A stretch of DNA of 64,000 nucleotides, from contig NW_026570235.1 in the NCBI RefSeq assembly GCF_019649055.1, forward strand, positions 248,001 to 312,000, written 5' to 3'. Position numbers and translations under genes: made by a program. Source of the DNA: Paramacrobiotus metropolitanus. Taxonomy: Eukaryota; Tardigrada; Eutardigrada; Parachela; Macrobiotidae. Below the pieces are notes generated by a model, which did no database searches, was not told the origin of the DNA, and saw nothing but the letters and a program-made list of their open reading frames with translations. This document shows, piece by piece, positions 33,082 to 41,355 of the stretch (the first letter of the stretch is position 1; each line of letters starts with the position of its first letter).

Positions 33082-35318
33082 CCTCCAGTGGTCGAGGAGT
33101 CGTTCTCCCTAACGAGGATTGGTTGGATCTGCTCCGGTGTAGTACTCACTGCATCCGACCTCCGTTCGGCCGCTTCCAGATTCTGAATCAACTGGGGGTG
33201 TCGCTCGGCTCTGTTGCGAGCATTCCTCATCCTGTTACTAATTGCTGTCAGCAAGGCCAATTCCGTCGGCATACCGGTGTTCAAGTACGGTCGCAACCAC
33301 TGTGTGTGCATTGCGATAACTGCTCGGTCGCCGTTAAGGTTAATGGCTTCCGGAGTTCCTTTGGGAGTATCTTCTAGTACCGCGTCAATTCGTCCGATGA
33401 CTATGTTAGTCATCCGGAGAAGATCCCTTAGCTCCTGCAGTGTTGGGAGAGGTTCTACAGGTGGTCCTTGTTGGACTTGCTGTACCGGATTCAGCGATGG
33501 GAATGGGACCATGATTGGTGGCATATCCGCGCCTACATTCACCGCTATTGTTGGTTGGGGTTGACTCGTTGGGACGGCCGCTTGTTGGGTCGTCGTCGGC
33601 TGGAGAGCTCGGATTTCATTCTCCTGCTCCATGTATTTCTTTGTCCAGTGGTCAATCAGTTCGAGATTGCTCTGGAAGATTCGATGATGATGTTCCTTGG
33701 TCGGATCGAGTGTGGGCAGGCGTCGCTTCGCCTCGTCGATCCTGTGGAGGTATTCGTTGCGTTTTTGCGCTAAAGCGTCCAGCCGAGCTAACCGGATTTC
33801 CTCGTCAATCACCGCCTGTGTGGTCGGTGCTGAGACTCCGGACGAGCGCAAGTTCTGTTCCTCGGCTCGTATCTTCCTTTCCAGGTGAGCGGCCTGATCG
33901 GTACATTGTTGTTCCTCTCGGCCTATCCTTCCCATCTCGGCCGAGTAGTTCTCCGATGTATGGGGGATTTTCGAATAACTCATTCTGAGTTTAATTGCCT
34001 CCTTCATGGCCTCCTCCTTCTGGACGCGGAGTTTTCCGATCTCCAACGACGGTGTTCGGCCAGGCACTTGTTGGCCTTCCGAAGTCGACGGAGTTGGCTG
34101 GGACGTCGGTACGACAACCTGTGTGGTTATCGAGAAAGGGTCTGGTTCTGGGTCTCCCAGTCTCTGGGCCACATTCCGGGCTACTGCCTGCTGGCAGATT
34201 CGGAGGGATTGCTGTTCCCTTTGATAGAGCGTCTTGGTAGCCTCGTTCAGCCGTGTCTCATTATAAGAGAGCTGATTTAATAGTGCCGCTCGATAGTCGG
34301 CGTGGCTTGGATCCATCTGCGAAGTCTGCGTCAACGCGTGGCTAATCGTGTCTATGTGAGCACGAGCCAATTTCGCTTGTTGGCGGAGTTCTTCGTCCGT
34401 CCTTCCGTTGGTGTTAATTTCTTGGACGACCACTAAAGGTGGAGGCATCGACGTTACGACCTGTGTGGCCGTCGTCGAAACAGGCACTTGTTGGCTCTGT
34501 CCTCCAACCTGACTTCTATGCTGATTTAGTCGGTTCATTAAGTGGGTCGTTGCATTCGGATCCATCCAGGAACTTTGTTGTCCAGGTGGTCGGAGATGAG
34601 TCGGCGACGTCGGTGGCGTGAGCAATATTGGCCTTGGTGGCGAAAGTGTGCCATCCGGGTTGACCATACTGATCGTTGCGATTTGTGGGGGTGGCATTCC
34701 CGACGTTGGCGGAATTGATGCAAATCGCATCGCCGGTGGGGTGTATGGAAAACTACTCGGCGCCAATGTGGGCGTCGTGTAGATCGGACCGGGTATGTTG
34801 GCCATCCCTGGCGCCATTGTGGGCACCATGTAAATCGTTGCTGGCGTGTTCGCCATCCCTGACACCATTGTCGGTGACGGGTAAGCTGCTCCGGTCATCA
34901 TTGTTGATGCCGAGCTGGTCGGTCCGACTATTGTTGTCGGTGCCGACCACTGATACGGTGGCATTTGACCATGTAGGTCTGCTGCCGTTACCGGAGTCGT
35001 TTGACTCGTTCCAGTACCGAGGTTCCACAGACAGCCTGTGGTATCGACTGCTGTGTTCGGCGGCAAAACCTGCGGCGGTATCGCTCCACGTTGGGGCCCG
35101 ACCGTAAGACCTGCTAACACATTAGCTGTTAAGTTAGCACTAGGATTATCTACCTGCGGTAAGGGCGTCTGTGTGGCCGACCGCGAATTATCCGATCGCG
35201 ATGTCGAGCGATGACTCGTGTAAGAAGTCGGGTAGGGCTGTGATCGGTTCGATCCGCTGCCACTACGTCCGCTATTTGATCCGCTGGAAGGTGGGTCGTG
35301 TCGGTGACGGCCTGACAT
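33078..35318 (-). CDS. Second polyprotein, start: modular helical-hairpin repeats
   Basis: Opens with ATG at 35318 and runs 746 codons intact. Residues ~1-290 are Ser/Pro/Thr-rich with repeated GMAN.P.TIY and (M/L)APS elements. Then come at least four two-helix modules of about 60 residues: ~34190-34412 (turn QMDPSHADY), ~33845-34040 (KIPHTSENY), ~33605-33812 (TLDPTKEHH) and ~33290-33455 (DTPKGTPEA). Linkers between them carry TATQVV, ITTQVVVPT, APTTQAV and PTTTQQAAVPT. No known domain was recognised. It lies where some elements encode env, but has no signal peptide or membrane segment. Confidence 0.7.
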   Translation of the reverse strand: MSGRHRHDPPSSGSNSGRSGSGSNRSQPYPTSYTSHRSTSRSDNSRSATQTPLPQVDNPSANLTANVLAGLTVGPQRGAIPPQVLPPNTAVDTTGCLWNLGTGTSQTTPVTAADLHGQMPPYQWSAPTTIVGPTSSASTMMTGAAYPSPTMVSGMANTPATIYMVPTMAPGMANIPGPIYTTPTLAPSSFPYTPPAMRFASIPPTSGMPPPQIATISMVNPDGTLSPPRPILLTPPTSPTHLRPPGQQSSWMDPNATTHLMNRLNQHRSQVGGQSQQVPVSTTATQVVTSMPPPLVVVQEINTNGRTDEELRQQAKLARAHIDTISHALTQTSQMDPSHADYRAALLNQLSYNETRLNEATKTLYQREQQSLRICQQAVARNVAQRLGDPEPDPFSITTQVVVPTSQPTPSTSEGQQVPGRTPSLEIGKLRVQKEEAMKEAIKLRMSYSKIPHTSENYSAEMGRIGREEQQCTDQAAHLERKIRAEEQNLRSSGVSAPTTQAVIDEEIRLARLDALAQKRNEYLHRIDEAKRRLPTLDPTKEHHHRIFQSNLELIDHWTKKYMEQENEIRALQPTTTQQAAVPTSQPQPTIAVNVGADMPPIMVPFPSLNPVQQVQQGPPVEPLPTLQELRDLLRMTNIVIGRIDAVLEDTPKGTPEAINLNGDRAVIAMHTQWLRPYLNTGMPTELALLTAISNRMRNARNRAERHPQLIQNLEAAERRSDAVSTTPEQIQPILVRENDSSTTGG

Positions 35319-35494
35319 TGTCGCTTGCTGTCAAGGAAAGGAAATACGGCGCGTTAGAATTCTACCAACTCCCGTACATTCAACTGAAGATGTTCCGGTC
35401 AACTGAAGAGGTTCCATTTCGACACCAAAGGTCCATCTATACCTAGCTACTGTTAAGCTACCTAAAACTTATTCTAAGTTTTACGCCTATGGCC
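35319..35494 (-). promoter_or_regulatory. Gap between the two polyproteins with a strong splice-acceptor-like site
   Basis: The minus strand reads TTTCCTTTCCTTGACAG immediately before CAAGCGACAATG, so a pyrimidine tract and AG (35328-35329) lie 9 bases before the ATG (35316-35318) of the downstream ORF. This would suit a spliced subgenomic mRNA, as used for env-type 3' genes. A donor was not identified. Confidence 0.45.
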
Positions 35495-36283
35495 CTATGA
35501 CTGAGTCTGTTCTGTTGTGACTGCTGTTTTGGGTGTCTTAGGTTTTGCTGTTTTGACTGGTTTCTCCGAGTCCGCCCGTCCTTCGGTAATTCGTTCGAGG
35601 ATTTCCTTATGGGCTTCATCTTCAGCGACTTCTGTTTCCTCCAGCATCTGTTGTGCCGTTAGCTTCGGTTTCTTGACTGTACCGTACTTCCGCTTCGGCT
35701 TAGTCGGTTCGACTGCCTGGTCGGCTGCTACGACTTTCGTGGTCGGCGCCGATGTACTAGGTAAGTCGACCTTCCGCTTTGTATACTTGCGCTTTGGCTT
35801 GGTCGGTTGGACTGCCGAGTCGGCTACAACGGCCTCTGTGGTCGGTGCCGACGAGTCGGTTTTCTTTACCGTCCTCTTTTTCCGAGCTGGCTTTGTTGCC
35901 GACTTCGGTTCCTCTGTTAGTTGGTTGGCTGGCTGGACCGGCGTTTCCGACTTATCATCCGACTTCTTCGGCTGCTCGGTGGTCGGCTGAGCTTTGTGCT
36001 CGTCGACTTCCTCCGAGGTCGGTGCTGGGTCGGCCGCTATCACATCTTGCTTCTGAAGTTCCTTCAGTGCCGGTGTCTCGAAGTCGGTCGGAGGTTTCTT
36101 CCGAGGTCGACCTCGCTTGTTCTTCACCTTCGGTTCGGTTTTATCCGCATCGTTGGTCGGATTCGAAGGATTTTCGACGGTTTCTTCCGTTTTTTCTTCG
36201 GCTTCCGAGTAGCTTTCCCTTCTGTCGGGTCGGCTACTGGGCCAGTTGACCGAGTTGCTGGTCGACTTGTCTCGACTCGGCAA
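35495..36283 (-). CDS. Integrase C-terminal tail with AT-hook and basic repeats
   Basis: Continues from integrase in another frame. It contains a canonical AT-hook core (KNKRGRPRKKPP), then two copies of a basic unit (KPKRKYTKRKV and KPKRKYGTVKKPK), each preceded by a SAPTT(E/K)(A/V)V linker. It ends at a stop at 35495. Such a basic tail may tether integrase to AT-rich or chromatin targets in place of a chromodomain; that role is inference. Confidence 0.6.
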   Translation of the reverse strand: MPSRDKSTSNSVNWPSSRPDRRESYSEAEEKTEETVENPSNPTNDADKTEPKVKNKRGRPRKKPPTDFETPALKELQKQDVIAADPAPTSEEVDEHKAQPTTEQPKKSDDKSETPVQPANQLTEEPKSATKPARKKRTVKKTDSSAPTTEAVVADSAVQPTKPKRKYTKRKVDLPSTSAPTTKVVAADQAVEPTKPKRKYGTVKKPKLTAQQMLEETEVAEDEAHKEILERITEGRADSEKPVKTAKPKTPKTAVTTEQTQS

Positions 36284-37740
36284 TGTTTAACTCGGTCGAC
36301 GGCTACCGTGTCTTCACGTCCGTCTTCGCATCGGAGGAGCAAGTTGTTTGGGCCAACATAGTTGATGACCGTCCAAACTCCATCATAGCGTTCCTTCCGA
36401 GCTGGATCCTTGGTCGGGAATTCCACCGTTACCTTGTCCCTCGGTTTGAAGGTCGGATTCGACTTCTTCTTGTTGTAGTGCTCGGCGTTCCGTTCGAATG
36501 CTTCATCAATGTTGATGCGAGCAATCTCGTGCGAGCGTTGAAGTCGTTCTTTAATCCGTCGGATATATTGTTCCTTATCCGTAAAGGTTTCCGGTGTATT
36601 CGTTCCGGCCACTATGTCCTGTGGCATGGTCATTTGTCGACCATACAACATGTAGAACGGTGAGAACTTAGTCGCGGCGTGGACGGCTCGGTTCATTCCG
36701 CAGACGACATAATCCAAGGCTCTGTGCCATCGGTGTCCGTCTTTTACGTCACAGAACTTCCTGATTCCGTCCCAAATCGTTTGCATTTGCCGTTCGACTT
36801 GTCCTTGTCCTTCCGGATGATGGGCAGTTCCGAGCGTATGTTGGATGCCGAAGATCCGTGCGACCTTAGCGAACGTCTTCGCTGTGAAATGTGTCCCTCT
36901 GTCCGAGTGGATGAAGGTCGGCATTCCGTATTTCAAGAGGACGTCTTTGACGAAGAACCGTTCGAATTCCCTCGCGGTATTCGTCTTTGTTGCCCGAGCT
37001 ACGGTGAACTTCGTCAGCTGGTCGGTTACCACTGCGATATACTGGTATCCCTTCGTCTCCGTTCGAGGAAGAGGACCTTTGAAGTCCGCATAGATGCGGT
37101 ACCAGGCTTCACCGACTTCCATCTTCTGGAGTTTACCAGGTGGTGGGCGTCGTTGCTTATTGGTCATGATGCACTGTCGGCATTTCTCAATGTAGGCAAT
37201 GGCATCGGTGTTCATCTGTGGCCAATAATAACGCAGCTTCAGCGCTTCGATCGTCTTCTCCCGTCCGAAATGGTTTCCGGTTTTTCCATCGTGGAGTGAT
37301 CGGATGATTTGATTACGCATAAAGAGTGGTACGACGAAGCACCGTTCCAACTTTGTGTTGATGGTCTTCAGTCTGTACAAGACTCCTTGCGCCATCTGGT
37401 AATGTTCCAGATGTTGCGACTTATGGTCGAGGTTCTCTGGGTGTTCCAGTTCATCAATGATTTTGCGTAGTTGTGGGTCTCGCAACTGCGCTTTCCGAAG
37501 TTCTACGTTCGGTTCGGGTGGAGGTGGGAGTGTCTTTTCGACTTCCAACTCGTCATCTTCCGCCGTGTTGACGGTCCGAATGGTCGGTTCAGGTGTCTCC
37601 GATGCTGGGATGTTAATGACTCGGACCTCTGTGGTACTCAAGTCGTCCCAGTCGGTTATGACATTGCATCCGGGGAGAACCGGTGGAAGGGGGATTTTCG
37701 GTGGTTCCTTCCAGATCCTTCTTCCTTTTCTTTGAGGCAT
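36124..37740 (-). CDS. pol: Integrase
   Basis: Zinc-binding HHCC: SLHDGKTGNHFG, then YYWPQM and KCRQC. The DDE core shows YADFKGPL (Asp), FIHSDRGTHF (Asp) and HHPEGQGQVERQ (Glu). A GPY/F-like C-terminal module follows (KPRDKVTVEF, WTVINYVGPNNLLLRCEDG, VDRVKHCR). No chromodomain is seen. The N-terminal ~150 residues precede the zinc domain and include STTEVRVINIP, one of the TT(Q/E/K)V linkers. Confidence 0.9.
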   Translation of the reverse strand: MPQRKGRRIWKEPPKIPLPPVLPGCNVITDWDDLSTTEVRVINIPASETPEPTIRTVNTAEDDELEVEKTLPPPPEPNVELRKAQLRDPQLRKIIDELEHPENLDHKSQHLEHYQMAQGVLYRLKTINTKLERCFVVPLFMRNQIIRSLHDGKTGNHFGREKTIEALKLRYYWPQMNTDAIAYIEKCRQCIMTNKQRRPPPGKLQKMEVGEAWYRIYADFKGPLPRTETKGYQYIAVVTDQLTKFTVARATKTNTAREFERFFVKDVLLKYGMPTFIHSDRGTHFTAKTFAKVARIFGIQHTLGTAHHPEGQGQVERQMQTIWDGIRKFCDVKDGHRWHRALDYVVCGMNRAVHAATKFSPFYMLYGRQMTMPQDIVAGTNTPETFTDKEQYIRRIKERLQRSHEIARINIDEAFERNAEHYNKKKSNPTFKPRDKVTVEFPTKDPARKERYDGVWTVINYVGPNNLLLRCEDGREDTVAVDRVKHCRVETSRPATRSTGPVADPTEGKATRKPKKKRKKPSKILRIRPTMRIKPNRR

Positions 37741-38353
37741 TTGCCTTCAGACGTCTAAGAGTCCGTATTGTGCAGACCTTGATTTCGTCCTTGAAGTCCT
37801 CGAAGTTGGGGACTTGGTCCAACTCTTCGTGTGGATCTTTGTCGTCACTACGTTCGAGTGGCCATCTCGACAGGGCGTCCGCATTGTCGCAGAAAACTCC
37901 TGGCTTATACTCGATGGTTATGTCCCGTCCTTGTAGAGCCAGTGCCCATCTCGTTAGTCGAGGGTTGATGCCAGGTCGGTTTGACTCGCATCGGAGCAGG
38001 TTCTGCAGTGCTCGGTGATCCGTTCTTACGGTGAATGGTCCGTGGTCGATGAAGTGTTTAAATTTCTGCACCGCCCATACCACGGCCAAACATTCCCATT
38101 CGGTAACTCCATAGTTGAGTTCCGGTCCGCGTAGGACTCTACTGGCGTAGGCGATTGGGTGATCGTCTTGTGAGATCACCGCGCCAAGTCCGGCTCCGCT
38201 TGCGTCACATTCGATGACGGTTTTCTTGGTCGGGTCGAACTTCGCCAGCACAGGTGCTTCCGTTAGCGCCTTCTTGATGTCGTTGAACTCGGCCGTGTGG
38301 GCTTCCGTCCAATCGAGCTTGATATTTTTGTCCTTCCGTAGGAGCTCGTACAT
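37613..38353 (-). CDS. pol: RNase H domain
   Basis: IECDASGAGLGAVISQ (first catalytic Asp), TEWECLAVVWAVQKFKHFI (Glu), VRTDHRALQNLL (Asp) and DNADALSRWP match the gypsy-type RNase H following RT. The last ~80 residues (KDKDPHEEL...) are a linker that carries into integrase; its final codons overlap the integrase frame near 37700. Confidence 0.9.
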   Translation of the reverse strand: MYELLRKDKNIKLDWTEAHTAEFNDIKKALTEAPVLAKFDPTKKTVIECDASGAGLGAVISQDDHPIAYASRVLRGPELNYGVTEWECLAVVWAVQKFKHFIDHGPFTVRTDHRALQNLLRCESNRPGINPRLTRWALALQGRDITIEYKPGVFCDNADALSRWPLERSDDKDPHEELDQVPNFEDFKDEIKVCTIRTLRRLKANASKKRKKDLEGTTENPPSTGSPRMQCHNRLGRLEYHRGPSH

Positions 38354-39116
38354 TTTCGATGTCTCTGAGCGTATCCTCGGATGAATTTCCGGTAGTAGTT
38401 GGCCAGTCCGAGGAACGACCTAAGTTGCCGTTCAGTTCTCGGGCAGCTTTGTTCTGCGATACAGGCCACTTTCTCATCGTCGGTCTGGACCTGTTTTTAC
38501 TAAGAACATGTCCCAGGAACAGCAGTCTGTCCGTTCCGACCTCGCATTTGGAGGGTTTGACCGTAAATCCGGCATCACGGAGGCATTCGAGGGTTGCTCG
38601 GAAAGCCTCGAGGAAGTCTTCGAACGTTTTGCCGAAGAAGATGATATCGTCAATGTAGGCGAACACACCCTTCTTCCGAGCTGATGCCGTAATCTTGTCC
38701 ATATGCATTTGGAAAGTTGCTGGTCCGTTGCAGACTCCAAACGGCATACGGTTAAATCGCCACATGCCTTCGGGTGTTACGAAGGTCGTGTAGTCCTTGG
38801 ACTGTTCATCCATGGGAATTTGCCAAAAGCCGGACTGACAGTCTACCTTGCCGTAGTATTCCATTCCGGCGCATCGGTCCAGTAGCTCGTCCGGGTTCGG
38901 TAGTGGGTAGTTGTTCTTTTTCGTGACGGCATTCAACTTAATATAGTTGATGCAGAAGCGTGTTCCTACCGTGCCGTCTCCGTTCCGTTTCGCGGCTAAG
39001 ACGACGGGGAAGCTCCATGCAGCCGATGACGGTTCGATAACTCCTTGGTCGAGCATCTCTTGCACGTGTTTTTGGATGAATTCACGTCCCTTCCAGCTTG
39101 TCCTGGTGGGGTTCAT
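38205..39116 (-). CDS. pol: Reverse transcriptase
   Basis: Motifs in order: VIEPSSAAWSFPVVLAAK, RFCINYIKLNAVT, LPNPDELLD, DCQSGFWQIPMD, FNRMPFGVCNGPATFQ, the catalytic FAYIDDIIFF and the FLGHVLSKN thumb start. After ~38480 the frame is wrong. The real continuation is in another frame at 38350-38470 (QLRSFLGLANYYRKFI), and it shifts again near 38360 into MYELLRKDKNIKLDW. So two frameshifts lie within about 130 bp, and this copy would not make an intact enzyme as sequenced. Confidence 0.9.
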   Translation of the reverse strand: MNPTRTSWKGREFIQKHVQEMLDQGVIEPSSAAWSFPVVLAAKRNGDGTVGTRFCINYIKLNAVTKKNNYPLPNPDELLDRCAGMEYYGKVDCQSGFWQIPMDEQSKDYTTFVTPEGMWRFNRMPFGVCNGPATFQMHMDKITASARKKGVFAYIDDIIFFGKTFEDFLEAFRATLECLRDAGFTVKPSKCEVGTDRLLFLGHVLSKNRSRPTMRKWPVSQNKAARELNGNLGRSSDWPTTTGNSSEDTLRDIENVRAPTEGQKYQARLDGSPHGRVQRHQEGANGSTCAGEVRPDQENRHRM

Positions 39117-39790
39117 CTTAATCGGCTGCGCCCCTGGACATCAATGGTATGTGTTACCCCTTTGACGTCTCCGTAAGGTTTCTTCGAGGTCGGAAATACG
39201 GTCCGGTAATCCCATGCAACTGCCTTCAGTTTGGCTAGTTGCTCGTCGGTTAAGTTTTTACCGAAGTTCATGGAGTCGATGATTCTTCGTCGCTCCTCTT
39301 GGGATTCCGCGTCTTCCTGCTCGACTTCAGCCGTGTTGACTCGTGCTTCTTCGACCTTCTGGTCGTCCGTCATCATTGTGAATGCTTCAGCTCGACCCAT
39401 CGGGGCACCTTTGCGTAAGGTTACCTCTCGATGAGTGTGGTTTGCCACCATGACGGTGAATCGTTTCCCGTCATGCTTGGTTACGCCGTCCATGAATTCG
39501 ACTCCGTCTCGTTTGGGGTCGGATTCACCGAGGTACATCAATTTTTGGTCCTTGGATACCGGTACGTCCAGGACGACTTCTACCATGGTTACGGCTCGAG
39601 GGATGAGTTTGACCTTCCGTTGGGCTCGAACTCCTGTTGCCTCGAAAACTTCGAATTGGGGTTTTGGCTTCACTTCCCGAGTCGGGGGGCCAAGTCTTCG
39701 CCACTCTGTGTGGGAGTTCCCATTCGACGAATGCATTGTTAATTTCCGGTTCATAGACATCGGCGTATTGCATATGTCCGAGTCGAACAC
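39113..39790 (-). CDS. Second dUTPase-like spacer domain before RT
   Basis: From ~39690 leftward: KVKLIPRAVTMVEVVLDV ... VANHTHREVTLRKGAPMG, a second copy of the domain in the preceding segment (compare IQNTTHQTKVLKKGVRLG). It ends with FGKNLTDEQLAKLKAVAWDY, the helix that normally leads into the RT. Two tandem copies of this spacer are unusual. The final codons overlap the RT frame. Confidence 0.55.
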   Translation of the reverse strand: MFDSDICNTPMSMNRKLTMHSSNGNSHTEWRRLGPPTREVKPKPQFEVFEATGVRAQRKVKLIPRAVTMVEVVLDVPVSKDQKLMYLGESDPKRDGVEFMDGVTKHDGKRFTVMVANHTHREVTLRKGAPMGRAEAFTMMTDDQKVEEARVNTAEVEQEDAESQEERRRIIDSMNFGKNLTDEQLAKLKAVAWDYRTVFPTSKKPYGDVKGVTHTIDVQGRSRLR

Positions 39791-40631
39791 CTTTCTTCAG
39801 CACCTTTGTTTGGTGAGTCGTGTTCTGAATGTTTATCCAGGCCGTATCGTTTGTCGGTCGGATGTCGATCTTGGCTTCGATTGGCCGAATAGGTCGGACT
39901 ACCCGTTGTAGGGTAGAGAAGTAAATTGGTCTTCTCGGATCCATTGGTTTGGCCGTCCGTACCTTTATCGAACATGTTGACCATGCTGGGAGAGAGACTC
40001 GTTCGCTGTTGAAGACGACTTGTCGGTCTAGCGCTTTTGTCTCTATGTGGGGATCCAGCCTTAGGTGGTGGACTTCTGGGCATTTGTTGTCCAAGTCCAA
40101 CTCCTCGATCGTCGTTACTTTGGCGACTCGTGCCTTCCATGTGTTGAAGTGCTCCGACTTCTGTTGGTCGGTTAAGTTAGCCAAGGTCGGTTGTTCGGTT
40201 GACAACTGCTGGACGACTATGGTTGGAGGTCGGTAATCGTCTTCCTCCGGTTTACCTCCTCCGAATTCCCACAAAGCCTTAAGTTGGTCGAGTTCCTCCT
40301 GTTGTTCGGAGTCGACTGGCTTGGGTTGTTCGGTTTGTTCCGGTTGCTCGACTATAAATTCTGTGTGAACTATAGTCCGCAGTGCCGTGGTTAGTCGGAC
40401 ATCGTAGGTCGGTTCTTCGTCCTCCGATGACGAATCATCCGAGTCGTTTATGCTCGGTTTATCCGTCTTGCAGTGTCGGACTGACAGGTCGAATTCTTCG
40501 TCGTCGTCCTCCTCGGATTCTTCCGAAGGTCGGTTATCGGAGTCTGTGTCCGCCGAATCACTCGTACTTTGTATGTCCGAGTCGTCCGACTGGTAGTCTT
40601 CGTTTTCGATTTGTTCCGTCTTCCTGTCCAA
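39525..40631 (-). CDS. Acidic region and first dUTPase-like spacer domain
   Basis: The N-terminal ~90 residues are strongly Asp/Glu/Ser-rich. Residues ~195-290 contain a beta-rich domain (RQVVFNSERVSLPAWST, IQNTTHQTKVLKKGVRLG) that resembles the barrel between protease and RT in many Ty3/gypsy pols. The last ~55 residues after ~39690 look out of frame; the next segment continues with EVKPKPQFEVFEATGV. Confidence 0.5.
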   Translation of the reverse strand: MDRKTEQIENEDYQSDDSDIQSTSDSADTDSDNRPSEESEEDDDEEFDLSVRHCKTDKPSINDSDDSSSEDEEPTYDVRLTTALRTIVHTEFIVEQPEQTEQPKPVDSEQQEELDQLKALWEFGGGKPEEDDYRPPTIVVQQLSTEQPTLANLTDQQKSEHFNTWKARVAKVTTIEELDLDNKCPEVHHLRLDPHIETKALDRQVVFNSERVSLPAWSTCSIKVRTAKPMDPRRPIYFSTLQRVVRPIRPIEAKIDIRPTNDTAWINIQNTTHQTKVLKKGVRLGHMQYADVYEPEINNAFVEWELPHRVAKTWPPDSGSEAKTPIRSFRGNRSSSPTEGQTHPSSRNHGRSRPGRTGIQGPKIDVPR

Positions 40632-41355
40632 CTTGCGGTATATTGCCGACTTCGACCTGTGTGGTCGGTTCAGCTTGGTCGGCCTTATCCGTCGGTTGGG
40701 TAGGTCGATTTACTCCGTCCTGATTCTCGAGGTCGGTTGGCTGGGGACTTGTGTTACTCAGCCATCGGATGCTCGACTGTTGGGGCTTCCGAAAACGATC
40801 GACCTTCCGTTCCTGTTGCGGAGGCGACGGTGACGACGGTCTGTCGTCCGACCAAGTTAGGTCGTGATGAGCCTTTATTGCTCGTACTACCTCGTCAATA
40901 TTGTCTTGACAGATAGCACATCGATAGGGTTTATCAGTTTCCTCCAGAGTTACATTTTCCTGGGATCTCGCCGGGCTACTCACAAACGTCACGTGGGTTG
41001 GAGTGTGCGGCATAAGTGGTGGTAGCGGTGCGGGGATTTGTCGCGTTATAGCGGTGTCCTCGCCGTACCGTTGCCAAAATGCGGTCGTCGACGATTCTCC
41101 GTGCGATCGTACTCGCTGCATGTAGGCGAAAAGTTGCGAGCCCAATTCCTGGCATGGCATTTCCAAGGGCCGTGGGACGGGATGTCCGTATTCCATGTAC
41201 TGTCGATGGATCGGAATTCGTTCGTCTTCCCATTCCCATGCTTCGTCCTCTATGTCGTTTATGAGGGCAATTACTGGTTCGCACCTTTGTTGTGCTTCCA
41301 GTATCTGGTCGGGGGTTATCGCTCCGTTGTGTTGCAGAGTGATCGCCATTTCCAA
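40558..41355 (-). CDS. Protease-RT spacer with a CxxC...HH motif
   Basis: Helical N-terminus (ILEAQQRCEPVIALINDIED) then a small Cys/His cluster YRCAICQDNIDEVVRAIKAHH, compatible with a C2HH zinc finger. A PT-rich tail with AEPTTQVEVG follows. The segment overlaps the neighbouring frames at both ends, so it is part of one interrupted polyprotein. Function unknown. Confidence 0.5.
   Translation of the reverse strand: MEMAITLQHNGAITPDQILEAQQRCEPVIALINDIEDEAWEWEDERIPIHRQYMEYGHPVPRPLEMPCQELGSQLFAYMQRVRSHGESSTTAFWQRYGEDTAITRQIPAPLPPLMPHTPTHVTFVSSPARSQENVTLEETDKPYRCAICQDNIDEVVRAIKAHHDLTWSDDRPSSPSPPQQERKVDRFRKPQQSSIRWLSNTSPQPTDLENQDGVNRPTQPTDKADQAEPTTQVEVGNIPQVGQEDGTNRKRRLPVGRLGHTKYE

Noticed and set aside
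33078-35318. An envelope gene downstream of integrase
   Set aside because: There is no signal peptide, transmembrane helix, furin-like site or Cys pattern; the sequence is soluble, helical and linker-rich.
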